DNA of 41,873 nt from NCBI GenBank assembly GCA_016125075.1, contig WGMO01000031.1:1-41873 (forward strand), given 5' to 3'. A program made the position numbers and the translations under genes. Shown piece by piece: positions 7,351 through 15,769 of this stretch. A model generated the notes under the pieces. The model had not been told where the DNA came from and made no database searches. It saw nothing but the letters and a program-made list of their open reading frames with translations. Position 1 is the first letter of the stretch; each line of letters begins with the position of its first letter. Origin of the DNA: Terrimonas sp. (lineage in GTDB: Bacteria; Bacteroidota; Bacteroidia; Chitinophagales; Chitinophagaceae).

Positions 7351-8403
7351 TTACCATTCAGACCTTGCCGAGGAAATCACCGAGAGGTCTGAAAATTCTT
7401 TATTGAGGTATTTATAATATCCAGTGATGGCAATCATACCTGCATTATCGGTACAATATTGAAATTCGGGGATATAAGTATTCCAATGGTTCTTTTCCCC
7501 GGTTTCCCGGATTGCCTGCCTGAGGCCGCTGTTGGCCGATACACCACCGGCAATACAGACCTCTCTGATCCCGGTTAGGACGGCCGCTTTTTTCAGTTTG
7601 TTGATCAGGATCGAAATGATCCGGTGCTGGATCGATGCACAAATATCAGGCAGGTTATCCCGGATGAATGCTTCCTGTTCTTCTTCCGAGGCGGTTTGCT
7701 CAGGTTTATACACCGTGCTTTTGCCGGCATTCCTGAGAAAATAGAGAAAAGCAGTTTTGACACCACTAAAACTGAAGTTAAGGTCACTGATCTGCGGTTC
7801 GGGGAATAAAAACCTTTCGGGATTGCCTGTTTGGGCATATTTATCAACCAGGGGGCCGCCGGGATAGGGCAGTCCCATTAATTTCGCAGCCTTATCAAAA
7901 GCTTCACCCGCCGCGTCGTCAATGGTTTCACCGATCACTTTCATTTTTAAAGGTGATTCACAAACCACGATCTGGGTATGACCGCCACTCACGGTAAGAC
8001 AGAGGAAAGGGAAGGAGGGCCTCGGCTCGCTGATCAGGTTAGCCAGCACGTGTGCCTGCATATGGTGGACAGCAATCAAAGGTTTTTGCAGGGAAAGAGA
8101 AAGCGATTTTGCAAATTGGGCACCCACCAGTAGGGAACCGATCAGCCCCGGGGATTGGGTAAAAGCGATCGCGTCTATTTCGGGCAAAGCGATCCCCGCA
8201 TCCCGGCAGGCCTTATGCACCACGGGAATGATATTTTGCATATGGGCCCTTGATGCCAGTTCAGGCACTACACCTCCATATTGCTCATGCACTTTCTGAC
8301 CGGCAATAATATTTGACAAAATTTCTCCATCCCTGCAAATGGCTGCAGATGTTTCATCACAACTGGATTCGATGGCCAGTATGTTTACTTTTTTTTCAGG
8401 CAT
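7351..8403 (-). CDS. tsaD: tRNA N6-adenosine threonylcarbamoyltransferase TsaD
   Basis: The 350-residue product opens with NILAIESSCDETSAAI, the hallmark of TsaD/Gcp (ASKHA fold). It has the metal-binding H-M-Q-A-H motif (His114 and His118), SPGLIGSLLVGAQFAKS and SGGHTQI. It transfers threonylcarbamoyl to A37 of ANN-decoding tRNAs with TsaB and TsaE (not in this window). The frame is open upstream to 8616, but that extension runs through the 3' end of tamB in another frame. The family N-terminus begins at the ATG at 8403, which I used. It lies 43 bases after tamB and directly before trmN6. Confidence 0.95.
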   Translation of the reverse strand: MPEKKVNILAIESSCDETSAAICRDGEILSNIIAGQKVHEQYGGVVPELASRAHMQNIIPVVHKACRDAGIALPEIDAIAFTQSPGLIGSLLVGAQFAKSLSLSLQKPLIAVHHMQAHVLANLISEPRPSFPFLCLTVSGGHTQIVVCESPLKMKVIGETIDDAAGEAFDKAAKLMGLPYPGGPLVDKYAQTGNPERFLFPEPQISDLNFSFSGVKTAFLYFLRNAGKSTVYKPEQTASEEEQEAFIRDNLPDICASIQHRIISILINKLKKAAVLTGIREVCIAGGVSANSGLRQAIRETGEKNHWNTYIPEFQYCTDNAGMIAITGYYKYLNKEFSDLSVISSARSEW

Positions 8404-8446
8404 TTTATGGGCATAATATATTAAGACAATGCAAAGAAAATGAAAA

Positions 8447-11400
8447 TCAGGGACGTTTATTTTCCTGGATTTCCTCTTCTTTTTTTGCAGCTGCGTTTTT
8501 AGGGGGATTTTGTTTTTTCCTGAAGCCCAGCAATTCCCAGATTGTATTAGCTTCTTTCCGGTAGGCAATACTGGCCCCATATTTTCGTGCTCTGTTATTC
8601 GAAGAGGAACTGGCACCGGTGAGGAAATCTATATTTTCCTTATAGAAAAACGTTGCCCTGATCGTTCCGCTTTTATTTATAAGGATTTCGGTAGTGATAT
8701 TGGGCAATAGCTGGGTGGTGTAATTGGCATCCGCCCGGAAGGGAACATCAAATGCCCCTTCAACGGTCAGGATCACGCGCTCATTAAAGAAAGAGCGGCC
8801 AATTGTAAGGTTGGAACTGGCGCGGTCAAACCCAATGGCTCCTGCTTTCTGGTTAAAGAAATCCCTTTGAATCGAACTATTGAAATTGACCCTCAGGTTA
8901 GGATCGATCCTGGTAAGAAAATTATTCAGGAGTTTATTGACCTCGTTTGCCACTTTGCCGGTGATCGTATTCAGTACGGCATCACTGAAAGAGGAAATAT
9001 CGGCCGTGGAATTGCCCAGGGGCGCGAAATTGTCGGAAAGGATCAGGTACGCCACCTGTTTATTCAATTCATCCTCATTGCTCTGAAGCTGCTTGAAGGT
9101 AAAGGAAAGCTCGGGATCTGTTTTGGCGGGGCTGCCTTCCGGGAAGTCGAGTTCAAAACTGATATCGGGTCTGAAAAGGTCACCTCTTAGTTTCGCGATC
9201 ACGTACACATAATCCCGGATATTGGCGTTATTGCTGTTCAGGCTGTTCCCGCTGTTGACGATGGGTGCAAAACTGACTTTCTTGTCGCTGCCGTATACAG
9301 CATCAATTTTTATTTTGGCATTATACGGGTCTCCCGTCCATTCAATATAATTGCCGGCATTCTTCTGCAATTTGAATGGTTTCCTGATAAATGACTGGAA
9401 GGTGAATTTATAATCACCCTCTGTAATATCATACCGCCCACGAATGGAAAGTTCTTCGTTGGTGCCAGACCTGATCTTTAGATTGCCTTCTCCCCGGCCT
9501 ACGATTTCATCCCCGGTCAGTTCGTCCAGGATCACTTTTACGGTTACCAGTTCGTTGGCGGTGAGATCCACATCATAGGTTACATTAGTTTCACCGGAAG
9601 CACTTTTAGTATCTAATAATTCCCGGCCATATTTTCTTTCCACCAGGAAATCAGAAATACCGGTTTCCTTGCTTTCGGTAGATGGGATGGTGATAAAGGA
9701 ACTGTCGGCATAGGAGGCCACGGCTTTGATCTTCATTTGCATGTCTGTCTGCGGCCCTGTCAATGAAAAGGAACCTGTTCCGCGGGCCCGGCCATAAAAA
9801 CTACTGTTATCCTTTGCAGTGGTATTGATCAGTTCAAGGGGCAGGACACCCGTGCGGGCAGTGATATTGTACGACATGTCCTGGAAGGAATTATGCTTGA
9901 TCCATCCTTCCACCGTGGCGCTCCGCTGGTACCGGTCACGGATGGTCAGTGTTCCGAGATTGATTTCATTTTCGGTGAACTCGATCTGGTTGTCTTCGAT
10001 ATAATAGTGGCATTTTGTAAAATCGACAGTTAAAGAAGCGTCTTTCAATCGGGGTTTGCCAATGATCTTGATATCACCACCGGGATTCAGGATCCTGATT
10101 TTTCCCGTGACAAATCCATGCAGGTCGGTAAAAAGGGATCCTGTAAACCTTTCAATGATCTTGATCGGGTAGTTTTCGGGATTCACATCCAGGATATCAT
10201 CCTGTGTGTTCGTGGAATCCTTCAGGAAAAATTTAAGGTCCAGGGATATCTTCTGGTCGGGGTTTGTGTTCGTGGCTTTTCCTGTCAGTTCCCCGGTTTT
10301 ATTGATATAGGTCACACTCGTATTCATTTCACCAATCGAGTCGTCATCCCATCTTAATTCGGAAGTATTGATGTCTGAAACGATATTTAATTTCTTTTGC
10401 GGGTCTTCAATCCTGATGGTACCGGTGGCCAGTCCTTCCATCCTCCCTTTTTTCATCAGGTAGGGAGAGATATCGCCCATATTGATATTCTTCAGATCCA
10501 CCCTGATATCGTTCCAGTCGCCGATACCGGATGGAACCGTGGTTAATTTTAATTCCTGGTTGCTTTCCTTCAGCACGAGTTGACCGTAGGAAAATGTATT
10601 TTGCCGGAGGCTTAGTTCCCCGTCTTTTTCTATATTCCATCTCTTGCCATTCACGGTAAAAGAGGAGGAATCAAATTGAATGGCTACCCCGTCATTGTAG
10701 GTCTGGACCCTGGCCTTTATCTCGCTTCCACTCAGTGCAGTCCCGATCTTTTCTGTTTCTATTCGCAGATTTGAAATGTCATTTTGCGATACAAAACTGA
10801 AACGGGTGGTCGGCAGATGGGAACTGTCGCTGATATTGACCTGGTCAACGGTTCCGGAAAATTCCAGTTTGTCAAAATTGCCGATCCCCTGGATATTCGT
10901 ATTGTTGAACTGGAATTGTTTATAGGCAAAGAAAGGAACATCTGCTTTGAGTTCTAATTCATTATCGGCAAGGTTCAGGGTGCCGGCCATCGAACTGTTG
11001 TTAAAACCGGTCAACCGGGGGTCCACCAGTTTTATCATTTCGTCAACATAGCGGGTATGAAAATCAAATGAAAATGATTCATTTTTTGGTGTCTTTTTTG
11101 GTGCCTTTACGTAGGAGGGGTAATATTTATTCAGGAATAAACTGAATGCTGCCGGAAGATCCCTGATAGAGAAATCACCTGCTATCGAACCATTAAATTC
11201 ATCAGAGGCCAGTTTTAATTGTTTCTGGCCGTTTTCAATGCCGGATATGATGGAGGCCTTTTTCAGGTTAACGGAATTGGTATCATGGCTGATAAAAAGA
11301 TTTTCAGCACTCAGTGTACCCAGGAAATTATCAATATTGCTACCCGTGAAATTCATCGTGAACCGGCCATTAAAGGAAAGGTCTTCACGGGTCAGTTTCA

Positions 11401-13339
11401 GGTTCATGAGCTTAGCCTTATTGATGTCGGCAATCAGGTCGAATTTTGGCTGTTCGCCATTAAAGTCAATCAACCCGTTCATCTGGAGATCGAAATTATT
11501 ATCAGATGCTGCGGCATAACCCTGGAAAGTCCTTTTGTCCATCTGGCCGTTCATGATGATATTTTCATACTGGTAATTATTGACCACTATGTTTTTAATT
11601 TTGCCATCAACACTGGCTACGAGTGTTTCCCATTTGAAGCCGCGCCCCAGCACTTTACTGTCGAAAGAAATATTGCCAACCTGGTCCGTGTTGAGAAATT
11701 TCCCGAGTTGAAAATCATTCCCTGAAATATTACCGGAATAAAGGGGAGGTGCCCCTTCCGGCAATTTCATGTTCAGGTCACTGGTAATGGTTCCCAGGTT
11801 CGTCCGGATATGGCCATAGGTTACAAAGTCACGGATAAAACCGGTAAAGCTGCCGGTAAAATCCAGGTATTGTACCCGGTCCAGGCGTGGAATTTTAATG
11901 CCCTTTAACTGGGGGAAGATCCTGGTGGCATCCGCATAATTGGTCCGGAAGCGATTCGCTTTGAAATCTATAAAGGTCTGGTTGATATTGGGAAGACCTA
12001 CCAGGCTGATATCCCCATTCAGATAGGTATTGCCGCCCGCATTTATTTCAAGATTATTGGCAAAGAGGTCGCTAACGGTTCCGCGTGCTTTACCATTGAC
12101 CCTGATCGTCTTTTTCCAGTCGGCAAGACCCGGAGCAAAAAAGGCAATATCGTCACTGTCGATTTCTGCATCATCGAATTCGGCATTCATATTCACTTTA
12201 TCGATGTAATCATTCATGTCATCGTTAAAGCTGTCGTAATGCATGGCATAATATCGCCTAATCACACTTTTATTGGTATGGATTTCCATGTTATCAAAGG
12301 TCATGGACCCGGGAGTGATTTTGGTATCTGCGACCATTGACCGGACTTCAAAACCGCTTCTTTCTTTTGTTTTAATGGAGAGGTTGACGGAGATCGTATC
12401 TTTCTCAAGATTCAGGTTCGTCAAACGTCCATCAATGGAAGAGAACTCAATATGCCTACCGTCGAAATGGGCCGCAACAGGTTCGCCATTATCCTTATCC
12501 GTTTTAAACAGTCCGTCACGGATATTGATTTTACCGATATGCATGACCCAGCCTGCAGGATTCCAATGTAAAAGGGTGTCGGCCGGTTTTTCTATTTCCG
12601 GCTGGTCGGTACTTTCCTGAACTGAAACGTCGGGTCTTAATCCTGCATAATTGCTGATGGTTACAACTGGTTTGGAAAAATCAAGCGAATTTATATCAGC
12701 CTTTCGTGTGGAGAAATTGATCTCATTCGCATCCAGGTCCATGGATTGAAGCCTGACGCTGATATCCTCACCCCTCCATTGGTCTTTTTTGAGGAGCCAT
12801 ACATTTTTCAGGGCTACATTTTTCAGGTTCAAAGCAACCGCCTCTTTTTTATTGGAACTGCCAGGCGAAGAAAAATAATCAACCAGGAACTGGTAGTTCC
12901 ACACACTATCTTTCCTGTTTATATTGATTACAGCATTTTCAAGACCCACATATTTAAGTTCCACCTTATCCTTAAAAAAGAACCAGTCTGTGATCCTGAC
13001 CTGGATCTTTCCGGCAAACAGCAGGGTGTCCTGTTGACGGTCTTCCAGGAAAACACCTTCAATATTCATCTTGTTAAACAGGGAAAACCCCACATGCTGA
13101 ATACTGATTTTTGTGTTGAGTTCTTTTGAGAATTTTTTGGTGATGATCCCTGTTATATAATTTTGACCCCAGTCTGAATTGATGATGATGATCAGCAGGG
13201 TAACCAGGAGGAGGAGGGTCAGGAAAAACCATTTTAATATTTTCTGGAAGCGCTTCAGGAACAATAATTTATGTGTAAAAATAGCCAATAGAAAGCTATG
13301 TACAAATTCAATACCATTTAGCTGGATGCTAAAATTCAT
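8447..13339 (-). CDS. tamB: TamB-family translocation/assembly module protein (DUF490, AsmA-like)
   Basis: This very large protein (about 1630 residues from the chosen start) has one N-terminal membrane helix (LKWFFLTLLLLVTLLIIIIN). It continues with a long run of beta-rich repeats and a C-terminal TamB/DUF490 domain (about the last 400 residues, with GEGNLKIRSG, DYKFTFQSFIRKPF and NSSIQRDFFNQ). It spans the periplasm from the inner membrane and takes part in outer-membrane protein assembly or lipid transport. The frame opens at ATG 13462, but that would put 67 residues before the anchor. ATG 13339 gives a more normal N-terminus, and TTG 13264 is also possible since TTG starts occur elsewhere here. 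It leads the tamB-tsaD-trmN6 run; adjacency to tsaD is familiar in Bacteroidota. Confidence 0.9.
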   Translation of the reverse strand: MNFSIQLNGIEFVHSFLLAIFTHKLLFLKRFQKILKWFFLTLLLLVTLLIIIINSDWGQNYITGIITKKFSKELNTKISIQHVGFSLFNKMNIEGVFLEDRQQDTLLFAGKIQVRITDWFFFKDKVELKYVGLENAVININRKDSVWNYQFLVDYFSSPGSSNKKEAVALNLKNVALKNVWLLKKDQWRGEDISVRLQSMDLDANEINFSTRKADINSLDFSKPVVTISNYAGLRPDVSVQESTDQPEIEKPADTLLHWNPAGWVMHIGKINIRDGLFKTDKDNGEPVAAHFDGRHIEFSSIDGRLTNLNLEKDTISVNLSIKTKERSGFEVRSMVADTKITPGSMTFDNMEIHTNKSVIRRYYAMHYDSFNDDMNDYIDKVNMNAEFDDAEIDSDDIAFFAPGLADWKKTIRVNGKARGTVSDLFANNLEINAGGNTYLNGDISLVGLPNINQTFIDFKANRFRTNYADATRIFPQLKGIKIPRLDRVQYLDFTGSFTGFIRDFVTYGHIRTNLGTITSDLNMKLPEGAPPLYSGNISGNDFQLGKFLNTDQVGNISFDSKVLGRGFKWETLVASVDGKIKNIVVNNYQYENIIMNGQMDKRTFQGYAAASDNNFDLQMNGLIDFNGEQPKFDLIADINKAKLMNLKLTREDLSFNGRFTMNFTGSNIDNFLGTLSAENLFISHDTNSVNLKKASIISGIENGQKQLKLASDEFNGSIAGDFSIRDLPAAFSLFLNKYYPSYVKAPKKTPKNESFSFDFHTRYVDEMIKLVDPRLTGFNNSSMAGTLNLADNELELKADVPFFAYKQFQFNNTNIQGIGNFDKLEFSGTVDQVNISDSSHLPTTRFSFVSQNDISNLRIETEKIGTALSGSEIKARVQTYNDGVAIQFDSSSFTVNGKRWNIEKDGELSLRQNTFSYGQLVLKESNQELKLTTVPSGIGDWNDIRVDLKNINMGDISPYLMKKGRMEGLATGTIRIEDPQKKLNIVSDINTSELRWDDDSIGEMNTSVTYINKTGELTGKATNTNPDQKISLDLKFFLKDSTNTQDDILDVNPENYPIKIIERFTGSLFTDLHGFVTGKIRILNPGGDIKIIGKPRLKDASLTVDFTKCHYYIEDNQIEFTENEINLGTLTIRDRYQRSATVEGWIKHNSFQDMSYNITARTGVLPLELINTTAKDNSSFYGRARGTGSFSLTGPQTDMQMKIKAVASYADSSFITIPSTESKETGISDFLVERKYGRELLDTKSASGETNVTYDVDLTANELVTVKVILDELTGDEIVGRGEGNLKIRSGTNEELSIRGRYDITEGDYKFTFQSFIRKPFKLQKNAGNYIEWTGDPYNAKIKIDAVYGSDKKVSFAPIVNSGNSLNSNNANIRDYVYVIAKLRGDLFRPDISFELDFPEGSPAKTDPELSFTFKQLQSNEDELNKQVAYLILSDNFAPLGNSTADISSFSDAVLNTITGKVANEVNKLLNNFLTRIDPNLRVNFNSSIQRDFFNQKAGAIGFDRASSNLTIGRSFFNERVILTVEGAFDVPFRADANYTTQLLPNITTEILINKSGTIRATFFYKENIDFLTGASSSSNNRARKYGASIAYRKEANTIWELLGFRKKQNPPKNAAAKKEEEIQENKRP

Positions 13340-13636
13340 TAACAGATTTGATGCAGAAGGAGGGTTTTTACATGTTTTCCGGCTCCGGGCCCGGATTCTT
13401 TTTTGGTTTCCAATGAAAATATTCCTGGCATTGGGTTCCAGGGTTATCCCGCCGGGCTGCATTTTCAGGATCGGTCACCTGCAATAAATAAGTGGAAAAA
13501 GAATATTCGCTAAAATACGAAATAGCTAACTATAAAATATTGAATATCAAATATTTAATGATTAATACAATTTAAGCAAATCTTTAACGTTTAAATGTTC
13601 GTATCTGATATCCAATAAAAACCAAATACCCAACCT

Positions 13637-13888
13637 ATGCAGCTCCCGTACCACAACGACCAGGCGCATATCGCTGAACAGTTTCAGTTTGTTGATCAGA
13701 ACACAAAGGATGTTTCAAGACTGGCGCTTTATAAGATCAGTTCTTACAAACTTTCCCTCACCAATGCCGCCTATTGTATCAGCAGGGACGAAATCAAGCA
13801 AATTATAAAGGGCACCCTGCTCAATTACATTGAACCCATCACAGTGCTGGCCAATTCCGGTTTTTATGAAGATGAGGTAGAAAACTGA
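13637..13888 (+). CDS. Small conserved-looking protein of unknown function
   Basis: The 83-residue acidic protein has no signal peptide or membrane helix. It contains FQFVDQNTKDVSRLALYKIS and an alpha-helical middle (SRDEIKQIIKGTLLNYIEPI). It is probably a cytosolic helical protein. It stands alone on the plus strand, divergent from tamB and meeting the GNAT gene stop-to-stop with no spacer (13888/13889). Protein-like composition and the filled gap between real genes support it. I do not recognise a family. Confidence 0.65.
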   Translation: MQLPYHNDQAHIAEQFQFVDQNTKDVSRLALYKISSYKLSLTNAAYCISRDEIKQIIKGTLLNYIEPITVLANSGFYEDEVEN

Positions 13889-14317
13889 TCAGAGTTTCTT
13901 TTCCATTTTATGATGGGGTAATCCCACTTCTGTAAAAGCTTCTCCCACCACCTGGTAACCGCATTTTTCATAGAAGCCCAATGCTACATCGCGGGCATGC
14001 ATCAACACCACTTTGAAGTTATTATTTTTTGCATGCAGTTCAGCAAAGGCAAGGATCTGCCGGCCTACACCCTTGTGCTGGCTCGATCCCGAAACAGCCA
14101 TCTGCCGTAATTGGAGAACCTGTTTGTCTTTAGGGCTGAGGATACAACATCCTATAACGTTTTCCTGCTCAAATGCGCAAACCAGCCAATCGTCTTTTTC
14201 TTTTTCCAGTTGTTCTTTTGTAAACGAAATACCCAGGGGTTTCCGCAATATCTCGGTGCGGAGGGACACCATCTCCGTATAAGCATTTGAACCGTATGGT
14301 ACCAGTTTGACTTCCAT
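13889..14317 (-). CDS. GNAT family N-acetyltransferase
   Basis: The 142-residue product has GNAT motif A: LRQMAVSGSSQHKGVGRQIL with the Q-x-x-G-x-G acetyl-CoA loop. Motif B follows as ALGFYEKCGYQVVGEAF. The ending GLPHHKMEKKL is typical of the YjcF/ElaA-like small acetyltransferases. The substrate cannot be read from sequence. It is divergent from the acyl-CoA dehydrogenase gene and convergent with the 83-residue unknown, and is probably monocistronic. Confidence 0.88.
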   Translation of the reverse strand: MEVKLVPYGSNAYTEMVSLRTEILRKPLGISFTKEQLEKEKDDWLVCAFEQENVIGCCILSPKDKQVLQLRQMAVSGSSQHKGVGRQILAFAELHAKNNNFKVVLMHARDVALGFYEKCGYQVVGEAFTEVGLPHHKMEKKL

Positions 14318-14512
14318 GGATGTAAAAATACGCTGCGGAATTGAATGAATGGTTCCTGCCTTTTAAACCGGTCGTGATCCGCCACTATCCGGCGCTGCAC
14401 AAATTTGACTGTAAAGAAGGGAGTAATATTATAAAAGAACCGCTTTCTTTTTTTTCGCATTGGGATGAGGCGTATCACACTAACAATTGTTCGCAAAACT
14501 TATAGGAAGTAT

Positions 14513-14520
14513 TATATTTG
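14513..14520 (+). promoter_or_regulatory. -7 box (TATATTTG) of the acyl-CoA dehydrogenase gene
   Basis: A perfect TAnnTTTG box lies 17 bases before the ATG at 14538. TTGTTCG at 14487-14493 is a loose -33 candidate. The box supports the 14538 start rather than the in-frame ATG at 14487. Confidence 0.55.
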
Positions 14521-14537
14521 CCGCAAATGACGATACC

Positions 14538-15692
14538 ATGCAATTTCAACTGAACGAAGAGCACCTGATGATTCAAAAAGCTGCCCGGGATTTTGCCCAG
14601 CAATCCTGCCTGCCCGGGGTGATAGAAAGGGATGAAAAGCAGCAATTCCCCAAAGAACAAATCATGCAACTGGCTGATCTGGGTTTTTTGGGGATGATGG
14701 TGAAGCCGGAATATGGAGGCGCCGGTATGGATACCATCAGCTATGTACTGGCGATGGAAGAGATTTCAAAAGTGGATGCCAGTGTAAGCGTTTGCATGAG
14801 TGTTAACAATAGCCTGGTTTGTTATGGTTTACAGGAATACGGAAATGAAGATCAGAAACAGCAATACCTGGTACCGCTGGCGCAGGGTAAAAAGGACGGT
14901 GCATTATATATTGGTGCCTTCTTGTTGAGTGAACCCGAAGCAGGCAGTGATGCGACTTCCCAAAAGACAACAGCGGAAGACAAAGGCGATCATTATCTCC
15001 TCAATGGTACAAAGAACTGGATCACCAATGGAAGTTCTGCCTCGGTATATTTAGTGATGGCTCAAACGGATGCTTCAAAAGGTTCAAAAGGGATCAATTC
15101 ATTTATTGTTGAAAAAAGCTGGCCGGGCGTTACCGTGGCAGCAAAGGAAAATAAACTGGGTATCCGTGGCAGTGATACACATACGATCATGTTCAATGAT
15201 GTAAGAGTGCCAAAGGAAAACCGGATCGGGGAGGATGGGTTTGGATTCAGGTTCGCCATGAAAACACTGGCAGGCGGCCGCATCGGGATTGCTTCCCAGG
15301 CCCTGGGAATTGCCAGCGGCGCTTATGAACTGGCGCTAAAATATTCAAAGGAAAGAAAAGCATTCGGGACCGAGATCATGCATCACCAGGCCATTGCATT
15401 CAAACTGGCCGATATGGCCACCCGGATCGAAGCGGCCCGTTTATTATGCCTGAAAGCGGCATGGGAAAAAGACCAGGGTATCGATTATGCTTTAAGTTCC
15501 TCCATGGCTAAAGTCTATGCTTCAGAAACGGCCATGTGGACAACCGTAGAAGCCGTACAGGTACATGGGGGTTACGGGTTTGTGAAGGAATACCATGTAG
15601 AAAGGCTGATGCGGGATGCCAAGATCACCCAGATCTACGAAGGGACCAGTGAAGTGCAAAGGATTGTGATCAGCCGTTCCATATTGAAATGA
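14538..15692 (+). CDS. Acyl-CoA dehydrogenase (short-chain/butyryl-CoA type)
   Basis: The 384-residue FAD enzyme of fatty acid or branched-chain acyl-CoA oxidation carries both family signatures: GAFLLSEPEAGSDATS (FAD/substrate) and RDAKITQIYEGTSEVQRI. In the latter, the Glu of IYEGTSE is residue 368, the position of the catalytic base in short-chain acyl-CoA dehydrogenases. LNGTKNWITNG and EAVQVHGGYGFVKEYHVER are also typical. The length matches the family (about 380). The start at 14538 fits the family N-terminus (QLNEEHLMIQKAARDFAQ) and the promoter; the longer frame from 14487 would overlap the -7 box. It stands alone and ends in a strong hairpin. The electron-transfer flavoprotein genes are not in the window. 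Confidence 0.93.
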   Translation: MQFQLNEEHLMIQKAARDFAQQSCLPGVIERDEKQQFPKEQIMQLADLGFLGMMVKPEYGGAGMDTISYVLAMEEISKVDASVSVCMSVNNSLVCYGLQEYGNEDQKQQYLVPLAQGKKDGALYIGAFLLSEPEAGSDATSQKTTAEDKGDHYLLNGTKNWITNGSSASVYLVMAQTDASKGSKGINSFIVEKSWPGVTVAAKENKLGIRGSDTHTIMFNDVRVPKENRIGEDGFGFRFAMKTLAGGRIGIASQALGIASGAYELALKYSKERKAFGTEIMHHQAIAFKLADMATRIEAARLLCLKAAWEKDQGIDYALSSSMAKVYASETAMWTTVEAVQVHGGYGFVKEYHVERLMRDAKITQIYEGTSEVQRIVISRSILK

Positions 15693-15723
15693 CATTAATA
15701 TTTCCACTTGTTTTTTAAAAATG

Positions 15724-15757
15724 AAAAGAGAATGCCCGGTTCCGGGCATTCTCTTTT
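15724..15757. terminator. Perfect 16-bp inverted repeat, bidirectional terminator
   Basis: The arms aaaagagaatgcccgg (15724-15739) and ccgggcattctctttt (15742-15757) are exact reverse complements with a two-base spacer. Each orientation ends in a T-run. It lies between the convergent acyl-CoA dehydrogenase and Kelch genes and should terminate both. Confidence 0.9.
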
Positions 15758-15769
15758 CGAAAAAATGGG

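Noticed and set aside
8404-8616. Upstream extension of tsaD by 71 codons
   Set aside because: It overlaps the tamB 3' end in another frame and precedes the conserved TsaD N-terminus; ATG 8403 is the natural start.
11219-11725. 168-residue antisense frame inside tamB
   Set aside because: The minus-strand tamB frame is clearly coding through the whole stretch; the plus frame has no protein-family features.
13540-13562. AT-rich near-palindrome (aaatatt ... aatattt) upstream of tamB
   Set aside because: Expected by chance in AT-rich spacer; no T-run or known operator pattern.
14330-14507. Open plus-strand frame of about 57 codons rich in W, F, H and Y before the acyl-CoA dehydrogenase gene
   Set aside because: It has no ATG start, begins right after a stop codon and runs through the promoter region. 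It could be a remnant but nothing supports expression.
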